Source of the DNA: Oscillospiraceae bacterium
Lineage (GTDB): Bacteria; Bacillota; Clostridia; Oscillospirales; Acutalibacteraceae
Length of the DNA: 64,000 nucleotides
Direction of reading: 5' to 3'
Assembly (NCBI GenBank): GCA_003526845.1
Contig: DPVM01000008.1
Location: 1-64,000, forward strand
The notes below the pieces were generated by a model. It was not told where the DNA came from. It ran no database searches and worked only from the letters and a program-made list of their open reading frames with translations. How positions within the stretch are numbered: the first letter of the stretch is position 1; each line of letters starts with the position of its first letter. Shown piece after piece: positions 1 to 7,591 of this stretch. Both the position numbers and the translations under genes were made by a program.

Positions 1-47
1 TCTTTTGATGCGTTTTTTGCTTTTATGTGTATATTTAATTTCGTATT

Positions 48-76
48 TTGCCTTTTTATTTTCTATATGTTATAAT
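48..76 (+). promoter_or_regulatory. Promoter for the 103-702 membrane protein gene
   Basis: TTGCCT (48-53) and TATAAT (71-76) are separated by exactly 17 bp, a good sigma-A type match. The predicted transcript starts about 20 nt before the Shine-Dalgarno of the gene at 103. Confidence 0.6.
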
Positions 77-102
77 GAGAAACAACATATTTGAGGTGAC
101 AT

Positions 103-702
103 ATGATTACTTTTCAAAATAAATTACCTTATCCGATGAAAATAAATATCGACGATGAACAGATAGTTATTGATGAATATGGCGAATATAAGTATGCCAA
201 TTCAGCAAATATCGTTGATTTTACCGTTCATGAGGTTGTTCCAAATAAAACAAACCCCTTGGCTTATTTATTTTTAGCATTGGTCGGGTTTATCATGTTT
301 ATTTTTGAATTTTACGACAGCGAATATCTGAATTTCAAAAAATACCTTTCCTTTCCTGTAAAGGCGCATATAACAGATATTAACAATGATATAACTGTGA
401 TACTCAATGAGCCGAAAAATTCAAATATTAACTGCTGTAATATTGTTGCGACCGAAAATCTTGAATATGAGGCAATTATTGATAGCGAATCGGTTTTAAA
501 GCAATATAAGCAGTACAAAAAAGAAACTTTTACGGTTTTATTTGTTCCTTTATTACTTGTTGTGGCTATTTGCGCATTTATAATTGCATCAAAACAAGTG
601 GTGGGCTATGCTGTCGGCGCGGCAATTGTCGCAGTTACTGCCGCAATTTGGATAAGATTGCATAATAAAAACAAAGCGGTCATTAACGATATTTTAAACT
701 GA
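103..702 (+). CDS. Hypothetical membrane protein, 199 aa
   Basis: I do not recognise the family. The start is supported by GAGGTG seven bases before ATG and by the promoter at 48-76. The N-terminal 50 residues look soluble and acidic. Hydrophobic segments lie at about 52-70, 143-162 and 166-185, with a soluble loop of about 70 residues between the first and second. This would give a small three-helix membrane protein with the last two helices forming a hairpin. There is no signal peptide or catalytic motif. The reading frame continues for 40 further sense codons after the TGA (703-822) before a TAG; see findings. Tandem hairpins at 886-970 probably end the transcript. Confidence 0.7.
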   Translation: MITFQNKLPYPMKINIDDEQIVIDEYGEYKYANSANIVDFTVHEVVPNKTNPLAYLFLALVGFIMFIFEFYDSEYLNFKKYLSFPVKAHITDINNDITVILNEPKNSNINCCNIVATENLEYEAIIDSESVLKQYKQYKKETFTVLFVPLLLVVAICAFIIASKQVVGYAVGAAIVAVTAAIWIRLHNKNKAVINDILN

Positions 703-885
703 ATATTTAATTTGGTAGTCAACTGCCGAGACGACAAAGTCGGATTGCCTGAAAAAACAACGCCGAAGGAGTTTTTTGAGGTTACAAACCGCAAATTTAT
801 CGGATTTTGCCGTGAAAAAGCATAGATATAACATTTTTATGATAGCCGCACAAAACATTGTGATATACAAATTGACAAAAGAAAA

Positions 886-970
886 ACAGCATAGCCGAAA
901 CTGTGCTGTCATATCTGTTTTGACACCCTCTGTCAATCATCTTTATGTATGATTAACAGAGGGTATTTTT
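886..970 (+). terminator. Tandem hairpins, terminator of the 103-702 transcript
   Basis: A first hairpin pairs ACAGCATAG (886-894) with CTGTGCTGT (901-909). A second, stronger one pairs ACCCTCTGT (925-933) plus AATCAT with ATGATT plus ACAGAGGGT (956-964), followed by a short T run. The second may also serve the leftward gene ending at 982. Confidence 0.7.
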
Positions 971-981
971 ATTAATTATGA

Positions 982-2145
982 TTAAAATGTTTTCATGATT
1001 TCGTCTGCAAGCTCCGAAAGCTCGGCGATTGCTTGGTCGGTTACTCGGGTTTTGATTGTAACCGTCTTGTCAATCAGCGTTATGTCCTTCATTTTTTCAA
1101 ATTCAGCTTTCATCGTTCTGACTGCGCTCGGTGCCCAGCTTGCATTTTCAACAAGAGCAACCGTTCTGTTTTGAAATGCCTTTGATTCAAGGTGATGAAG
1201 GTAGTCCGACATCGGCGCAAAAACGCCTGCGTCATAACTTGACGCCATGCAAACAAGGTGACTGTGGCGGAACGAATCCTCAACACATTCTGCAATATCA
1301 TCTCTTGTGAGGTCGGCAAGGACAACGCGCGGACAGCCTTTTTCTTCAAGCAACTTTTTAAGTTTCTCTGCCGCTTGCATTGTGTTTCCGTGAATTGATG
1401 CGCAAGCGATAAACACGCCCTTGTCCTCAGGTTGATATGACGACCAAGTGTTGTATAATGCCAAAACTTCGGGAATCGTGTCTGTCAAAACAGGTCCGTG
1501 GAGCGGACAGATTGTCTTGATTTCAAGTGCGCCTGCCTTTTTCAAAAGTGCCTGCACCTGCTTTCCGTATTTGCCGACAATGTTGAAATAGTATCTTCTT
1601 GCTTCACAGCTCCAGCCCTCATCTGCATCGGTTGTGCCGAATTTGCCGAACGCGTCGGCAGAGAAAAGAACTTTGTCCGTGCTGTCGTATGTAACCATAA
1701 CCTCGGGCCAATGTACCATCGGTGCCATCACGAAATTTAGTTTGTGTGTGCCGAGGTCTAGTGTGTCGCCCTCTTTAACGGCAACAACCTTGCTCAAATC
1801 AACATCGGAAAACTGCGGCAACATTCTGAGTGCGCTTGCCGAGCAGTAAAGAACGGAGTCGGGGTATTTCTCAATGAATTTTTGAATTCCGAAACTGTGG
1901 TCCGGCTCAAGATGCTGAACTATCAAATAATCGGGCTTTTTGTCGCCTAATGCGTCGGCGAGATTATCAAACCATCTGTCAACGGCGATTTTGTCAACCG
2001 TGTCCAAAACGGCGATTTTGTTATCAAGAACGATATAGGAATTGTATGCCATTCCGTTTTCAAGAATGTATTGACCCTCGAAAAGGTCAATGTCATAATC
2101 GTTTACGCCGATATTATAAATATTTTCGTTAACCTTTGTTTTCAT
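982..2145 (-). CDS. fprA: FprA family A-type flavoprotein (flavodiiron protein)
   Basis: Flavodiiron proteins reduce O2 to water or NO to N2O in the cytoplasm of anaerobes, taking electrons from rubredoxin or a similar carrier. The 387 residues match the two-domain core. The N-terminal metallo-beta-lactamase-like half carries the diiron ligands H78, E80, D82, H83 (HLEPDH), H145, D164 and H216. The C-terminal flavodoxin half starts near residue 243 with an FMN phosphate loop (ASIHGNT). There is no fused rubredoxin or flavin reductase domain, so a separate donor is needed. The start has AAAGG upstream. A promoter lies inside the 3' end of the upstream gene. The likely role is oxidative or nitrosative stress defence; which substrate is preferred cannot be told from sequence. 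Confidence 0.95.
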   Translation of the reverse strand: MKTKVNENIYNIGVNDYDIDLFEGQYILENGMAYNSYIVLDNKIAVLDTVDKIAVDRWFDNLADALGDKKPDYLIVQHLEPDHSFGIQKFIEKYPDSVLYCSASALRMLPQFSDVDLSKVVAVKEGDTLDLGTHKLNFVMAPMVHWPEVMVTYDSTDKVLFSADAFGKFGTTDADEGWSCEARRYYFNIVGKYGKQVQALLKKAGALEIKTICPLHGPVLTDTIPEVLALYNTWSSYQPEDKGVFIACASIHGNTMQAAEKLKKLLEEKGCPRVVLADLTRDDIAECVEDSFRHSHLVCMASSYDAGVFAPMSDYLHHLESKAFQNRTVALVENASWAPSAVRTMKAEFEKMKDITLIDKTVTIKTRVTDQAIAELSELADEIMKTF

Positions 2146-2181
2146 AAAAAACAGCCTTTCTGAAATTATTTTGTCGATAGT

Positions 2182-2210
2182 ATTTTACAACATTTTCCCT
2201 TTTCGGGCAA
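2182..2210 (-). promoter_or_regulatory. Promoter for fprA
   Basis: On the minus strand TTGCCC (2205-2210) and TAAAAT (2182-2187) are 17 bp apart. The -10 overlaps the TAA stop of the upstream gene (2185), so fprA can be transcribed separately. Confidence 0.5.
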
Positions 2211-3165
2211 TAGTGATTATTATATAAACAACAGCTATTATTATCGAGCCGGAGGCAATGGCAAGCCAAAAATCGCGCGACGGCAAAAATTCGGTGAAAT
2301 AAGCACCGATTAAGTCACTTCTGCCGGTGAGAAGCGCAATTATTGCGGTTATTGCAAATGCCAACACAAGACAGACCGCGATTGCAATTATTATCAGTAA
2401 AATGACGAACGCAAAATCGGAAATTCTGCCTTTACCGTCGGAAAAATCAATGTTGAATTCTGACTCGCCGTATTCGGCTTGGGAATCGTTAACGGCGTTT
2501 GCAAGCGATGTCAGCTTGTCTTGATGATTATGTTTGATACGGCGCAAAATTTTGTCAGGTGATTTTCCGCTTTTTGCGGCATAACTGCTTATCATTTCAA
2601 CAAGCTTTTTGTCATCGTCAAAAAGATTTGTCAAAAGACCCAATCTGCCGTCATATTCCTCGTTAGAATAATACAACGCTTCAATCTCGTGAAGAATGGG
2701 GAGGAGATTTTTCTCCTTTTCGTTCGCGCCGCAAGGGGAGTCGGCATGCTCCGTTACGTATGCCGATGCAATCGCAAGTTCGCTGAAACTTACACTCTCG
2801 GGGTGTTTGATTTCAAAGCCTCGGTTTTTGCAAACGGCATCAAGGCTTGAAAAGTCGATATAATATTCTTTGTCATTGCATGACCCGTCATGCTCATCGG
2901 CAATGAATTTTAGACGAAAGCCGTCGCCCGTTTTTCCAATATGCGTTTCACCGACAATATATTCACCCGGCTCTATATCGGTTTTGCCATAAAAGCTAAA
3001 TGTTTCCTCGCATATTTGAAAGGTGCTCACTGCGGTTATTTTGTCGCCGTTTATTTCAAAAACAAATGTGTCGTACGGAAGTTTGCAAAGTATCGCGGCA
3101 CATTCCTCGGGCATTCCGATTTCTACCAGCTCTTTGACTGTATGTGAATCGTTTTCGACAACCAT
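2185..3165 (-). CDS. Hypothetical protein with C-terminal membrane anchor, 326 aa
   Basis: I do not recognise the family. GAGGAGAAATT directly before ATG makes the start firm. The first 250 residues are hydrophilic, with an Asp/Glu-rich beta-like region followed by a helical part. Hydrophobic segments at about 251-280 and 299-319 then form a C-terminal hairpin ending in a basic tail (RKGKML). With no signal peptide the large domain should face the cytoplasm. It sits between the phosphohexomutase unit and fprA on the same strand. A terminator at 3181-3222 separates it from the mutase, and fprA has its own promoter, so it may be a single-gene unit. No function can be assigned. Confidence 0.7.
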   Translation of the reverse strand: MVVENDSHTVKELVEIGMPEECAAILCKLPYDTFVFEINGDKITAVSTFQICEETFSFYGKTDIEPGEYIVGETHIGKTGDGFRLKFIADEHDGSCNDKEYYIDFSSLDAVCKNRGFEIKHPESVSFSELAIASAYVTEHADSPCGANEKEKNLLPILHEIEALYYSNEEYDGRLGLLTNLFDDDKKLVEMISSYAAKSGKSPDKILRRIKHNHQDKLTSLANAVNDSQAEYGESEFNIDFSDGKGRISDFAFVILLIIIAIAVCLVLAFAITAIIALLTGRSDLIGAYFTEFLPSRDFWLAIASGSIIIAVVYIIITIARKGKML

Positions 3166-3180
3166 AATTTCTCCTCAAAT

Positions 3181-3222
3181 CGAAAAAGCGGCTCGGTGTT
3201 TGACGCACTTTGCCGCTTTTTC
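3181..3222 (-). terminator. Terminator after the pgcA unit
   Basis: AAAAAGCGGC pairs with GCCGCTTTTT around a 20 nt loop. T runs on both sides make it usable in either direction. It follows the stop codon of the 31-aa gene at once. Confidence 0.75.
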
Positions 3223-3224
3223 AA

Positions 3225-3320
3225 TCAATGAATAAATGCAAATACACCGGCTGTCAAGCCGCTTCCTGCCATAAGCACAGCAAGAATGATGCATGTGACT
3301 TTAACAAATTTTCTGTTCAT
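3225..3320 (-). CDS. Small single-span membrane protein, 31 aa (Prli42/DUF4044-like)
   Basis: A 31-residue reading frame starts at ATG 3320 behind a strong AGAGGAAAATT Shine-Dalgarno, 9 nt after the mutase stop codon. It ends just before a good terminator. It has a basic start (MNRKFVKVT) and then one hydrophobic helix to the end. This length, basic N-end and single span match small Firmicutes proteins of the DUF4044 type, such as the stressosome anchor Prli42 of Listeria. That resemblance is from memory of the family pattern and is not proven. The ribosome binding site, spacing and terminator argue that it is translated with the mutase. Confidence 0.65.
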   Translation of the reverse strand: MNRKFVKVTCIILAVLMAGSGLTAGVFAFIH

Positions 3321-3329
3321 AATTTTCCT

Positions 3330-5042
3330 CTATTTCATAAATTCGTCTGCAGCCGATTCAAGCGTTTTTGCTATTTTCGATGCAGACTCTTTATCGTTTC
3401 CGATTGCGGTCAGATACGCCTTGATTTTAGGCTCCGTGCCCGACGGTCTGACGATAACCTTGTTGCCGTTTTCAAGTGCAAAGGCAAGCACATTTGATTT
3501 CGGAAGTTCGATTTTTTCTTCCTTACCGTCTGTAAATGTTATTTTGCTTGTTTTGTAGTCCGACACTGCGGTTACGATAAAGTCACCTATTGTTTTCGGC
3601 GGATTTTGGCGGAGCGTATCCATAATCTGCGCCATTTTTTCCATACCTTGTGCACCCTCAAAGGTGTATGATTTAACTTCGTTGCAATAGTATCCGAATT
3701 TATCGTAAAGCGAATTCATAACATCAACAAGGTTCATATTTTTTGTTTTATAATAAGCCGCCATTTCGCAGATAAGCATTGACGCAACAACAGCGTCCTT
3801 ATCCCTTGCGTGCGTGCCTGCAAGATAGCCGTAGCTCTCCTCAAATCCCATAACAAAGTCGGACGCTCTGCCCTCTTTTTCGAGATTTGTGATAAGCTCG
3901 CCGATATATTTGAAGCCTGTCAGAAGATTTTTGAATGTGCAGTTGTATTTCTTTGCGATAACCTCTGCCAAATCGGTTGAAACAAAGCTTTTAACGGCGA
4001 TTGCCGATTTCGGAAGAGTGCCTTTTTCAAGGCGCTGTGAAAGGATATAGTTTAAAAGCATTGCGCCGACTTCGTTGCCGCTCATAAGAACAAGTTCGCC
4101 TGTTTTGTCGGGCACCGCAATGCCTACACGGTCGCAGTCGGGGTCTGTTGCAAGCAAAATGTCTGCGCCGATTTTTCTGTTCATTTCAAGGCCGATTTCA
4201 AAAACCTGCTTGATTTCGGGGTTTGGGAACGGACATGTCGGGAAATTGCCGTCGGGATATTCCTGCTCTGGCACTACATAAACGCTTTTAACTCCGATTC
4301 TGTCAAGAATTGCTCTGACAGGCTTGTTGCCCGTGCCGTTAAGCGGTGTGTAAATCACCTTTAAGTCGGCATTTTTGACGATTTCGGGGTTGATGCACTG
4401 CTTTTGCACCTCGTCAAGAAACGAATTTATAACCTTTTCGCCGATAAATTCGATTTTCCCGGCATTTACGGCATCGTCAAAATCAACTTTTTTGATGCCG
4501 GTGAAATAATCAACCTTTTGGATATATTCGTATGCCTCGGCGGCCTCCTCATCGGTCATTTGATAGCCGTTGGGGTTGTAGCATTTGTAGCCGTTGTATT
4601 TTGCCGGGTTGTGCGAAGCGGTGATGATAATGCCGCTTTGAGTGTGATAATATCTTATTGCGTATGAAAGGCACGGAGTCGGCTCAAGCTCGTCGTAAAT
4701 ATAAACCTTAACGCCGTTTGCAGCCAAAACGGATGCCGCCTCTTTGCTGAAAAGGTCGCTTTTGATTCGCGAATCGTAGCCGATTGCAACCGACGGATTG
4801 TCGTAATTTGCGTTGAGATAGTCGGCAAGACCCTGTGTAGCTCTTCCGACGGTATATATGTTCATTCTGTTTGTGCCTGCGCCGATTACGCCACGCAAGC
4901 CTGCGGTGCCGAATTCAAGGCTTCTGTAAAATCTGTCGAGAATTTCGTCATCGTTTCCCTTAATGCTCTCGAGTTCGGCTTTCAAATCGGGGTCGCCCGT
5001 TGCCTTTTCAAGCCATTCGTTATATAAAGCGTTAATGTCCAT
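3330..5042 (-). CDS. pgcA: Phospho-sugar mutase (phosphoglucomutase/phosphomannomutase family)
   Basis: Alpha-D-phosphohexomutase of 570 residues, the length of the PgcA-type phosphoglucomutase of Firmicutes. It interconverts glucose 1-phosphate and glucose 6-phosphate (or the mannose forms) and feeds cell-wall and glycolipid sugar synthesis. All four active-site loops are visible: phosphoserine loop TASHNP (S143), metal loop DPDCDR (300-305), sugar loop GFEESYGY (399-406) and phosphate loop RPSGTEP (532-538). The start has GGAGAGGTCAT upstream and a consensus promoter at 5091-5119. It is probably cotranscribed with the 31-aa protein downstream. Glucose versus mannose preference is inferred only from overall similarity to PgcA. 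Confidence 0.93.
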   Translation of the reverse strand: MDINALYNEWLEKATGDPDLKAELESIKGNDDEILDRFYRSLEFGTAGLRGVIGAGTNRMNIYTVGRATQGLADYLNANYDNPSVAIGYDSRIKSDLFSKEAASVLAANGVKVYIYDELEPTPCLSYAIRYYHTQSGIIITASHNPAKYNGYKCYNPNGYQMTDEEAAEAYEYIQKVDYFTGIKKVDFDDAVNAGKIEFIGEKVINSFLDEVQKQCINPEIVKNADLKVIYTPLNGTGNKPVRAILDRIGVKSVYVVPEQEYPDGNFPTCPFPNPEIKQVFEIGLEMNRKIGADILLATDPDCDRVGIAVPDKTGELVLMSGNEVGAMLLNYILSQRLEKGTLPKSAIAVKSFVSTDLAEVIAKKYNCTFKNLLTGFKYIGELITNLEKEGRASDFVMGFEESYGYLAGTHARDKDAVVASMLICEMAAYYKTKNMNLVDVMNSLYDKFGYYCNEVKSYTFEGAQGMEKMAQIMDTLRQNPPKTIGDFIVTAVSDYKTSKITFTDGKEEKIELPKSNVLAFALENGNKVIVRPSGTEPKIKAYLTAIGNDKESASKIAKTLESAADEFMK

Positions 5043-5090
5043 ATGACCTCTCCTTAAATTTTAAATATTTTAATGCTCTGCAGCATCTCT

Positions 5091-5119
5091 ATTTTAATAT
5101 TATTATTTAGTGTTGTCAA
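5091..5119 (-). promoter_or_regulatory. Promoter for the phosphohexomutase
   Basis: Minus-strand TTGACA (5114-5119) and TAAAAT (5091-5096) with a 17 bp spacer. The -35 shares its bases with the -35 of the divergent rightward promoter. Confidence 0.75.
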
Positions 5120-5141
5120 TATAACTTGCTTATTGTATAAT
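5113..5141 (+). promoter_or_regulatory. Promoter for yifB
   Basis: TTGTCA (5113-5118) and TATAAT (5136-5141) with a 17 bp spacer. Transcription would begin near 5148, giving an untranslated leader of about 200 nt. That leader contains a GCCGCAA/TTGCGGC hairpin near 5157-5178 and an 8 bp stem CATTCTCC (5265-5272) / GGAGAATG (5290-5297). Confidence 0.7.
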
Positions 5142-5348
5142 ATAAATTAACAATTTGCCGCAATACTTTTTGCGGCAAAAAAAGAGGAGAAACGGCGCAG
5201 TTGTGCACCAATTAAGTTTTATCGCCGCAAAGTGTCGGAATTTAAAAAATTTTGCGTGCGTTTTCATTCTCCGCAACGGCTGCAAACGTGGAGAATGATT
5301 ATAAACAATTCGTTTTATTTTGCAGTGGAAAGGCTGTGTGAGGGTTAT

Positions 5349-6872
5349 ATGTTTGCCAAGGTTAAAAGTCAGGGGCTTTTCGGGCTTGAAGGCTTTGATG
5401 TGGTTGTTGAGGCTGACATCAGTTCGGGTCTGCCGCGGTTTGATGTTGTCGGTTTGCCCGACGCCGCGGTTAAGGAAAGCCGCGAGCGTGTCAGAGCCTC
5501 GATTAAAAACAAGCACTTTACCTTCCCGGTGTCGCGCATTACGGTTAATATCGCGCCTGCCGATATAAAAAAGGAGGGCCCTGTTTACGATTTGCCGATG
5601 CTTATTGCAATCCTTAAAGCATCGGGTCAAATCAACGCGAATTTGGACGAGTATTCGTTTATAGGCGAACTGTCACTTGACGGAGAGCTTCGCAAGGCTA
5701 CCGGTATATTGCCGATGGTTATCAAGGCGAGCGAGAGCGGAGTAGGCTCGGTGTTTATTCCGTATGGCAACGCAGGCGAGGCGTCCGTTATTCAGGGCAT
5801 AGATGTTTTGCCGGCGAGAAATATTATCGAGATTTTGCAACATCTTTCCGGTGAAAAATTGATTGAGCCTGCATACCGTGCGCTCGATGACACCGAAATT
5901 GTTGATGATGAACTTGATTTTTGTGATGTTAAGGGTCAGCACGAGGCAAAGCGCGCCCTTGAAATTGCCGCGGCAGGCGGACACAATTGCCTTATGATAG
6001 GCCCTCCGGGCACGGGCAAATCAATGCTTGCAAAGCGAATCGGCTCGATTTTGCCAAAAATGACATTCGCCGAGCAAATAGAAACAACAAAAATTTATTC
6101 CGTTGCGGGCGAATTGCCCGATAACGCGCGCCTTATCGCACGCAGACCGTTCAGAAGCCCTCACCATACTGTTTCGGTTCAGGGCTTGACGGGCGGCGGA
6201 ATAAATATTCGCCCTGGCGAAATCAGCCTTGCGCACAACGGCGTGCTGTTTATGGACGAATTTCCCGAGTTTGACCGCCGTGCAAAGGAGTCACTCCGTC
6301 AGCCGCTTGAGGACGGTGTTGTGAATATTACGCGTGCGGCAGGAAAAATATCGTATCCGTCAAACATTATGGTTGTTGCGGCGATGAATCCGTGCCCGTG
6401 CGGCTTTTTGGGCCATCCGACAAAGCAGTGCACCTGCTCCGAGGCGGCTAAAAAACGCTATCTCGACAAGGTGTCGGGTCCGATTCTTGACAGAATAGAT
6501 ATACATATTGAGGTACAAAGCGTTGATTACGACAAGCTTTCCGGCAAAGGCAATGAGGAGAGCAGTGCCGAAATCAGAAAGCGCGTCAATGCCGCACGCC
6601 AAATTCAAAACAAACGCTTTGAGGGCACAAATATTACCTGCAATGCAAAAATGACTCCGCGCGCAACAAGAGAATTTTGCGTTTTATCGCCCGAGGCCGA
6701 CGATTTGCTCCGTGCAAGTTTTGAAAGTATGGGGCTTTCTGCGAGAGCGTATGACAAAATTTTGCGTATCGGCAGAACGATTGCCGATTTGGACAACAGC
6801 GAAAATATTGAAATAACTCATATCGCCGAGGCACTGCAATACAGAAGCCTTGACAGAAAATATTGGAGGTAA
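5349..6872 (+). CDS. yifB: YifB family Mg chelatase-like AAA ATPase
   Basis: ATPase of 507 residues when started at ATG 5349 (GAGGG six bases upstream). An in-frame extension to 5232 exists but has no ribosome site, and the conserved N-terminus begins MFAKVKSQG. Domains in order are a Lon-protease-like ChlI N-domain (about 1-170), the AAA core with Walker A GPPGTGKS (218-225), PFRSPHH, Walker B GVLFMDEF (298-305), a four-Cys cluster (C349, C351, C361, C363) and a C-terminal helical lid. The family is often called ComM; in proteobacteria ComM is a hexameric helicase aiding branch migration during transformation. The role in Clostridia is not established. It is followed after 6 nt by the LUD-domain gene. 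Confidence 0.93.
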   Translation: MFAKVKSQGLFGLEGFDVVVEADISSGLPRFDVVGLPDAAVKESRERVRASIKNKHFTFPVSRITVNIAPADIKKEGPVYDLPMLIAILKASGQINANLDEYSFIGELSLDGELRKATGILPMVIKASESGVGSVFIPYGNAGEASVIQGIDVLPARNIIEILQHLSGEKLIEPAYRALDDTEIVDDELDFCDVKGQHEAKRALEIAAAGGHNCLMIGPPGTGKSMLAKRIGSILPKMTFAEQIETTKIYSVAGELPDNARLIARRPFRSPHHTVSVQGLTGGGINIRPGEISLAHNGVLFMDEFPEFDRRAKESLRQPLEDGVVNITRAAGKISYPSNIMVVAAMNPCPCGFLGHPTKQCTCSEAAKKRYLDKVSGPILDRIDIHIEVQSVDYDKLSGKGNEESSAEIRKRVNAARQIQNKRFEGTNITCNAKMTPRATREFCVLSPEADDLLRASFESMGLSARAYDKILRIGRTIADLDNSENIEITHIAEALQYRSLDRKYWR

Positions 6873-6878
6873 CGGAAA

Positions 6879-7526
6879 ATGGAAAAATACATCGAAACCA
6901 CAATGGAAAATCTTGAAAGAAACAACATAAAGCCGTTTTATGTCGAAAAAAGAGAGGAAGTTGTTCCGCTTATAAAAACGCTTGTAAAAAAAGGTGAAAG
7001 CATATCCTGCGGCGGCTCGGTCACACTGCATGAGTGCGAGGTCGACACAAAAATTTTGAAAAGCGGCGACTATGATTTTATCGACAGGTCGGGTCTTCAG
7101 GGCGAGGAGCTTCGCGAGGCATACGGCAAGGCATTTATGTGCGACACGTTCTTCACCTCGTCAAACGCGGTCACCGAGAGGGGCGAGCTTTATAATGTCG
7201 ACGGCAATTCAAACCGTGTTGCTTGCATCGTTTACGGTCCGCGTCAGGTAATTATGGTTGTCGGCAAAAACAAAATCGTGCCGAATATCAATGCCGCTGT
7301 CGAAAGAGTTAAAAAATCTGCTGCACCGCCGAACACAGCCCGCCTTTCGTGCGACACTCCGTGTGCGAAGCTCGGCGAATGTGTTTCGCTTTCAAACGAA
7401 AACGCATTTATCTGTGACGGCTGTCACGGCGAGTCAAGAATTTGCTGTAATTATGTGATTTCGGCTCAGCAAAGGCATAAAGACAGAATAAAAGTCATTA
7501 TTGTTAATGAAAATTTGGGATATTGA
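6879..7526 (+). CDS. LUD domain protein (lactate utilization family), Cys-rich C-terminus
   Basis: A 215-residue protein of the LUD/DUF162 family, to which LutB and LutC of the lactate oxidation complex belong. This stand-alone short form is common in Clostridia and its own reaction is unknown. The LUD fold spans about residues 1-145. The last 60 residues carry a Cys-rich tail (C158, C162, C168, C179, C182, C189, C190) that could hold a metal or iron-sulfur cluster. GGAGGTAACGGAAA precedes the ATG, and it lies 6 nt behind yifB, so the two are likely cotranscribed. No LutA/LutB partner genes are nearby, which argues against a classical lactate operon. Confidence 0.85.
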   Translation: MEKYIETTMENLERNNIKPFYVEKREEVVPLIKTLVKKGESISCGGSVTLHECEVDTKILKSGDYDFIDRSGLQGEELREAYGKAFMCDTFFTSSNAVTERGELYNVDGNSNRVACIVYGPRQVIMVVGKNKIVPNINAAVERVKKSAAPPNTARLSCDTPCAKLGECVSLSNENAFICDGCHGESRICCNYVISAQQRHKDRIKVIIVNENLGY

Positions 7527-7555
7527 TTGACTTTGATATGATTTAGTATTAAAAT
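7527..7555 (+). promoter_or_regulatory. Promoter for ilvA-ridA
   Basis: TTGACT (7527-7532) and TAAAAT (7550-7555) with a 17 bp spacer, beginning right after the stop codon of the LUD gene. Confidence 0.7.
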
Positions 7556-7591
7556 ATCTATATTTATATTCCCGAAAAAGAAGGTAAAAAG

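Noticed and set aside
5232..5348. A 39-codon N-terminal extension of YifB
   Set aside because: The conserved N-terminus starts at ATG 5349, which has its own Shine-Dalgarno; the extension has none.
5130..5630. A 166-codon leftward frame over the start of yifB
   Set aside because: It overlaps the yifB coding part and both promoters, with no ribosome site.
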